A stretch of 5,264 nt of DNA from Actinomycetota bacterium. GTDB lineage: Bacteria; Actinomycetota; Thermoleophilia; Gaiellales; Gaiellaceae. Shown here piece after piece: positions 3,945-5,264 of the stretch (position 1 is its first letter; every line of letters begins with the position of its first letter). Location: contig VAXD01000065.1 of the NCBI GenBank assembly GCA_005884155.1, positions 12,622-17,885 of the forward strand, given 5' to 3'. The notes below the pieces were generated by a model. That model was not told the DNA's origin, searched no databases, and worked only from the letters and a program-made list of their open reading frames with translations. The position numbers and the translations under genes were made by a program.

Positions 3945-5264
3945 TCAGCGTATTCGTTCCTGGACGGCGCCTCGCTCCCCGAGGAGCTGGCCGCGCGGGC
4001 GGCAGAGCTCGGCTATGAGGCGCTCGCCCTCACCGACCACGACGGGCTCTACGGCTCGCTCGAGTTCGCGCATGCGGCGAAGGCGTTCGGTGTGCGACCG
4101 ATCACCGGCGCCGAGGTAACGCTCACCGACGGTTCGCACGTGACGCTGCTCGTCGAGACGACAGCGGGGTACGCCAACCTCTGCCGGCTCCTGACGGCGG
4201 CGCACGCAGGCACGAGGCCGAGGGAAGGCGCGGAGCCGCTACCGCCGGCGCTCGATGCGGCGCTGTTCGCCGACCTCAACGACGGGCTGGTCTGCCTCTC
4301 GGGCTGCGCACGGCACGGTCTTGCGGTCAGGCACCCGAACGGCGCCGCCGAGTTGGCTCGTGCGTTCGGTTCCGAGCGCTTCTTCGTCGAGCTCCAGCGT
4401 CCGTACGAGCGCGGCGACGAACAGCGGAACGCGGCCCTGCGGAACCTCGCCGAGACGCTGCGCGTCCGCACGGTCGCGACGGGCGACGCGCACGCGCACC
4501 ACCTGCGACGGGCGGAGCTGCAGGACGTCCTCGTCGCTGTTCGCTGCCGCACTTCGCTCGACGGCTGCGAAGCGGAGCGGCGCGGCAACCACGAGAGCGT
4601 CCTGCTCGCGCCGGACGAGGCCGTGGAACGCTTCCCGCTCGACCGTGACGCAGTCGCTCAGGCCGGCGCGCTCGCCGAGCGCCTCGAGTTCGACCTGACC
4701 GAGGACCTCGGCTACCGCTATCCCGACTTCTCCGACACAGGCGAGCCCGCGATCGAGCAGCTCCGTCGCGTCTGCGACCGCGCGTTCGTCGAGCGCTACG
4801 GCTCCGCCAACGGCCACAAACGCAAGGCGCGCGCGCGGCTCGACGAGGGCTTCTTCCTCCTCCACTGGGAGGTGCTCGAGCTCGCCCGCGAGTGCGCGCT
4901 CGAGGTGCGCGGTGGCTCGGTCGCGCGCAACGTCCTGCCGCCGGGCCGCGGCCGCGGCAGCTCGGTCGGCTCGATCGTCTGCTACCTGACCGGCCTCTCG
5001 CATGTCGACCCGGTGCAGGCGGGCCTGCCACTCGGCCGCTTCCTCAACCGTGAGCTCGCCTCGGTGCCGGACATCGACCTCGATTTTCCGCGAGACATCC
5101 GCGAGAAGTTGATCGTCGAGGTCTGCGAGCGCTACGGTCGGGAGCACTCCGCGCTCGTCGCGAGCTTTTCCACGTACCACGCACGTGGCGCGATCCGCGA
5201 CGTCGGCAAGGCGCTCGGCCTGCCGTTCGGAGAGCTCGAGCGGCTCGCCCGCTTGACCGACGGC
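3921..5264 (+). CDS. dnaE2: Error-prone DNA polymerase DnaE2 (C-family), N-terminal 448 residues, partial
   Basis: Open from GTG 3921 to the window end without a stop; full-length DnaE2 is about 1,050-1,100 residues, so roughly 40% is seen. DnaE2 is the lesion-bypass polymerase of the ImuB mutasome. The PHP domain opens with H6-A-H8SAYSFLDG and keeps TDH40, TGAE65, H73, C129 and D189-A-H191, so its metal site looks intact. The polymerase palm begins with GRGRGSS at 342-348 and PDIDLDF at 383-389, where D386 and D388 match E. coli DnaE D401 and D403; the third catalytic Asp lies beyond the window. The segment RLDE-GFFLLHW (306-315) seems to lack about 11 residues common in the family. GTG 3921 is the only start after an in-frame TAG at 3906-3908; a TAGGA lies 10 bases upstream. 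DnaE2 rather than replicative DnaE1 is inferred from the ELHAHSAYSFLDGAS opening and the linked imuB. Confidence 0.9.
   Translation, partial: MFVELHAHSAYSFLDGASLPEELAARAAELGYEALALTDHDGLYGSLEFAHAAKAFGVRPITGAEVTLTDGSHVTLLVETTAGYANLCRLLTAAHAGTRPREGAEPLPPALDAALFADLNDGLVCLSGCARHGLAVRHPNGAAELARAFGSERFFVELQRPYERGDEQRNAALRNLAETLRVRTVATGDAHAHHLRRAELQDVLVAVRCRTSLDGCEAERRGNHESVLLAPDEAVERFPLDRDAVAQAGALAERLEFDLTEDLGYRYPDFSDTGEPAIEQLRRVCDRAFVERYGSANGHKRKARARLDEGFFLLHWEVLELARECALEVRGGSVARNVLPPGRGRGSSVGSIVCYLTGLSHVDPVQAGLPLGRFLNRELASVPDIDLDFPRDIREKLIVEVCERYGREHSALVASFSTYHARGAIRDVGKALGLPFGELERLARLTDG

Noticed and set aside
4239..5180. Long open minus-strand frame opposite dnaE2.
   Set aside because: The plus strand encodes clear PHP and palm motifs across the same stretch; the antisense product has no recognisable domain.

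Overview
This is a GC-rich, gene-dense stretch of bacterial chromosome. The gene contents point to a deep-branching actinobacterium, most likely class Thermoleophilia (Solirubrobacterales or Gaiellales). That placement is an inference from three things: the strong G/C third-position bias, the protein set (a rhomboid with a B-box zinc finger, a ComB-like phosphatase, ImuB followed by DUF6504, a divergent DnaE2, and the tail of an RTX-like protein), and actinobacterial-type SOS boxes. No RNA gene, CRISPR array or transposon is visible.

Layout. At 1-97 is the last 31 residues of a plus-strand protein with one RTX-like glycine/aspartate repeat. At 104-955 (minus) is a rhomboid intramembrane protease with an N-terminal zinc-binding module. 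It is head-to-head with a comB-like 2-phosphosulfolactate phosphatase gene (977-1660, plus). The 75-base gap at 1661-1735 carries a well-formed promoter with two tandem LexA/SOS boxes. It drives imuB (1736-2920, plus), a catalytically dead Y-family polymerase paralogue. A small DUF6504 gene (about 2869-3147) overlaps the end of imuB. A two-module cupin gene (3153-3944) lies on the minus strand, ending 5 bases from DUF6504 and overlapping the next gene head-to-head. The error-prone polymerase gene dnaE2 (3921 onward, plus) runs off the right edge after 448 codons, just past its first two catalytic aspartates.

How the genes work together. imuB, DUF6504 and dnaE2 form a damage-inducible mutasome locus. 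In the known actinobacterial system, ImuB bridges DnaE2 to the sliding clamp and to RecA or ImuA', so that DnaE2 can copy past lesions at the cost of mutations. The SOS boxes at imuB support this regulation directly. Three things are unusual. The partner gene imuA' (imuA) is not in its usual place upstream of imuB; comB is there instead. An oppositely oriented bicupin gene separates DUF6504 from dnaE2, so dnaE2 cannot simply be co-transcribed as a tight operon. DnaE2 itself seems to lack about 11 residues that C-family polymerases normally have just before the palm. A near-perfect 18-bp dyad covers the dnaE2 start codon and the start of the cupin gene; it may be a control site shared by the two, or chance in GC-rich DNA.
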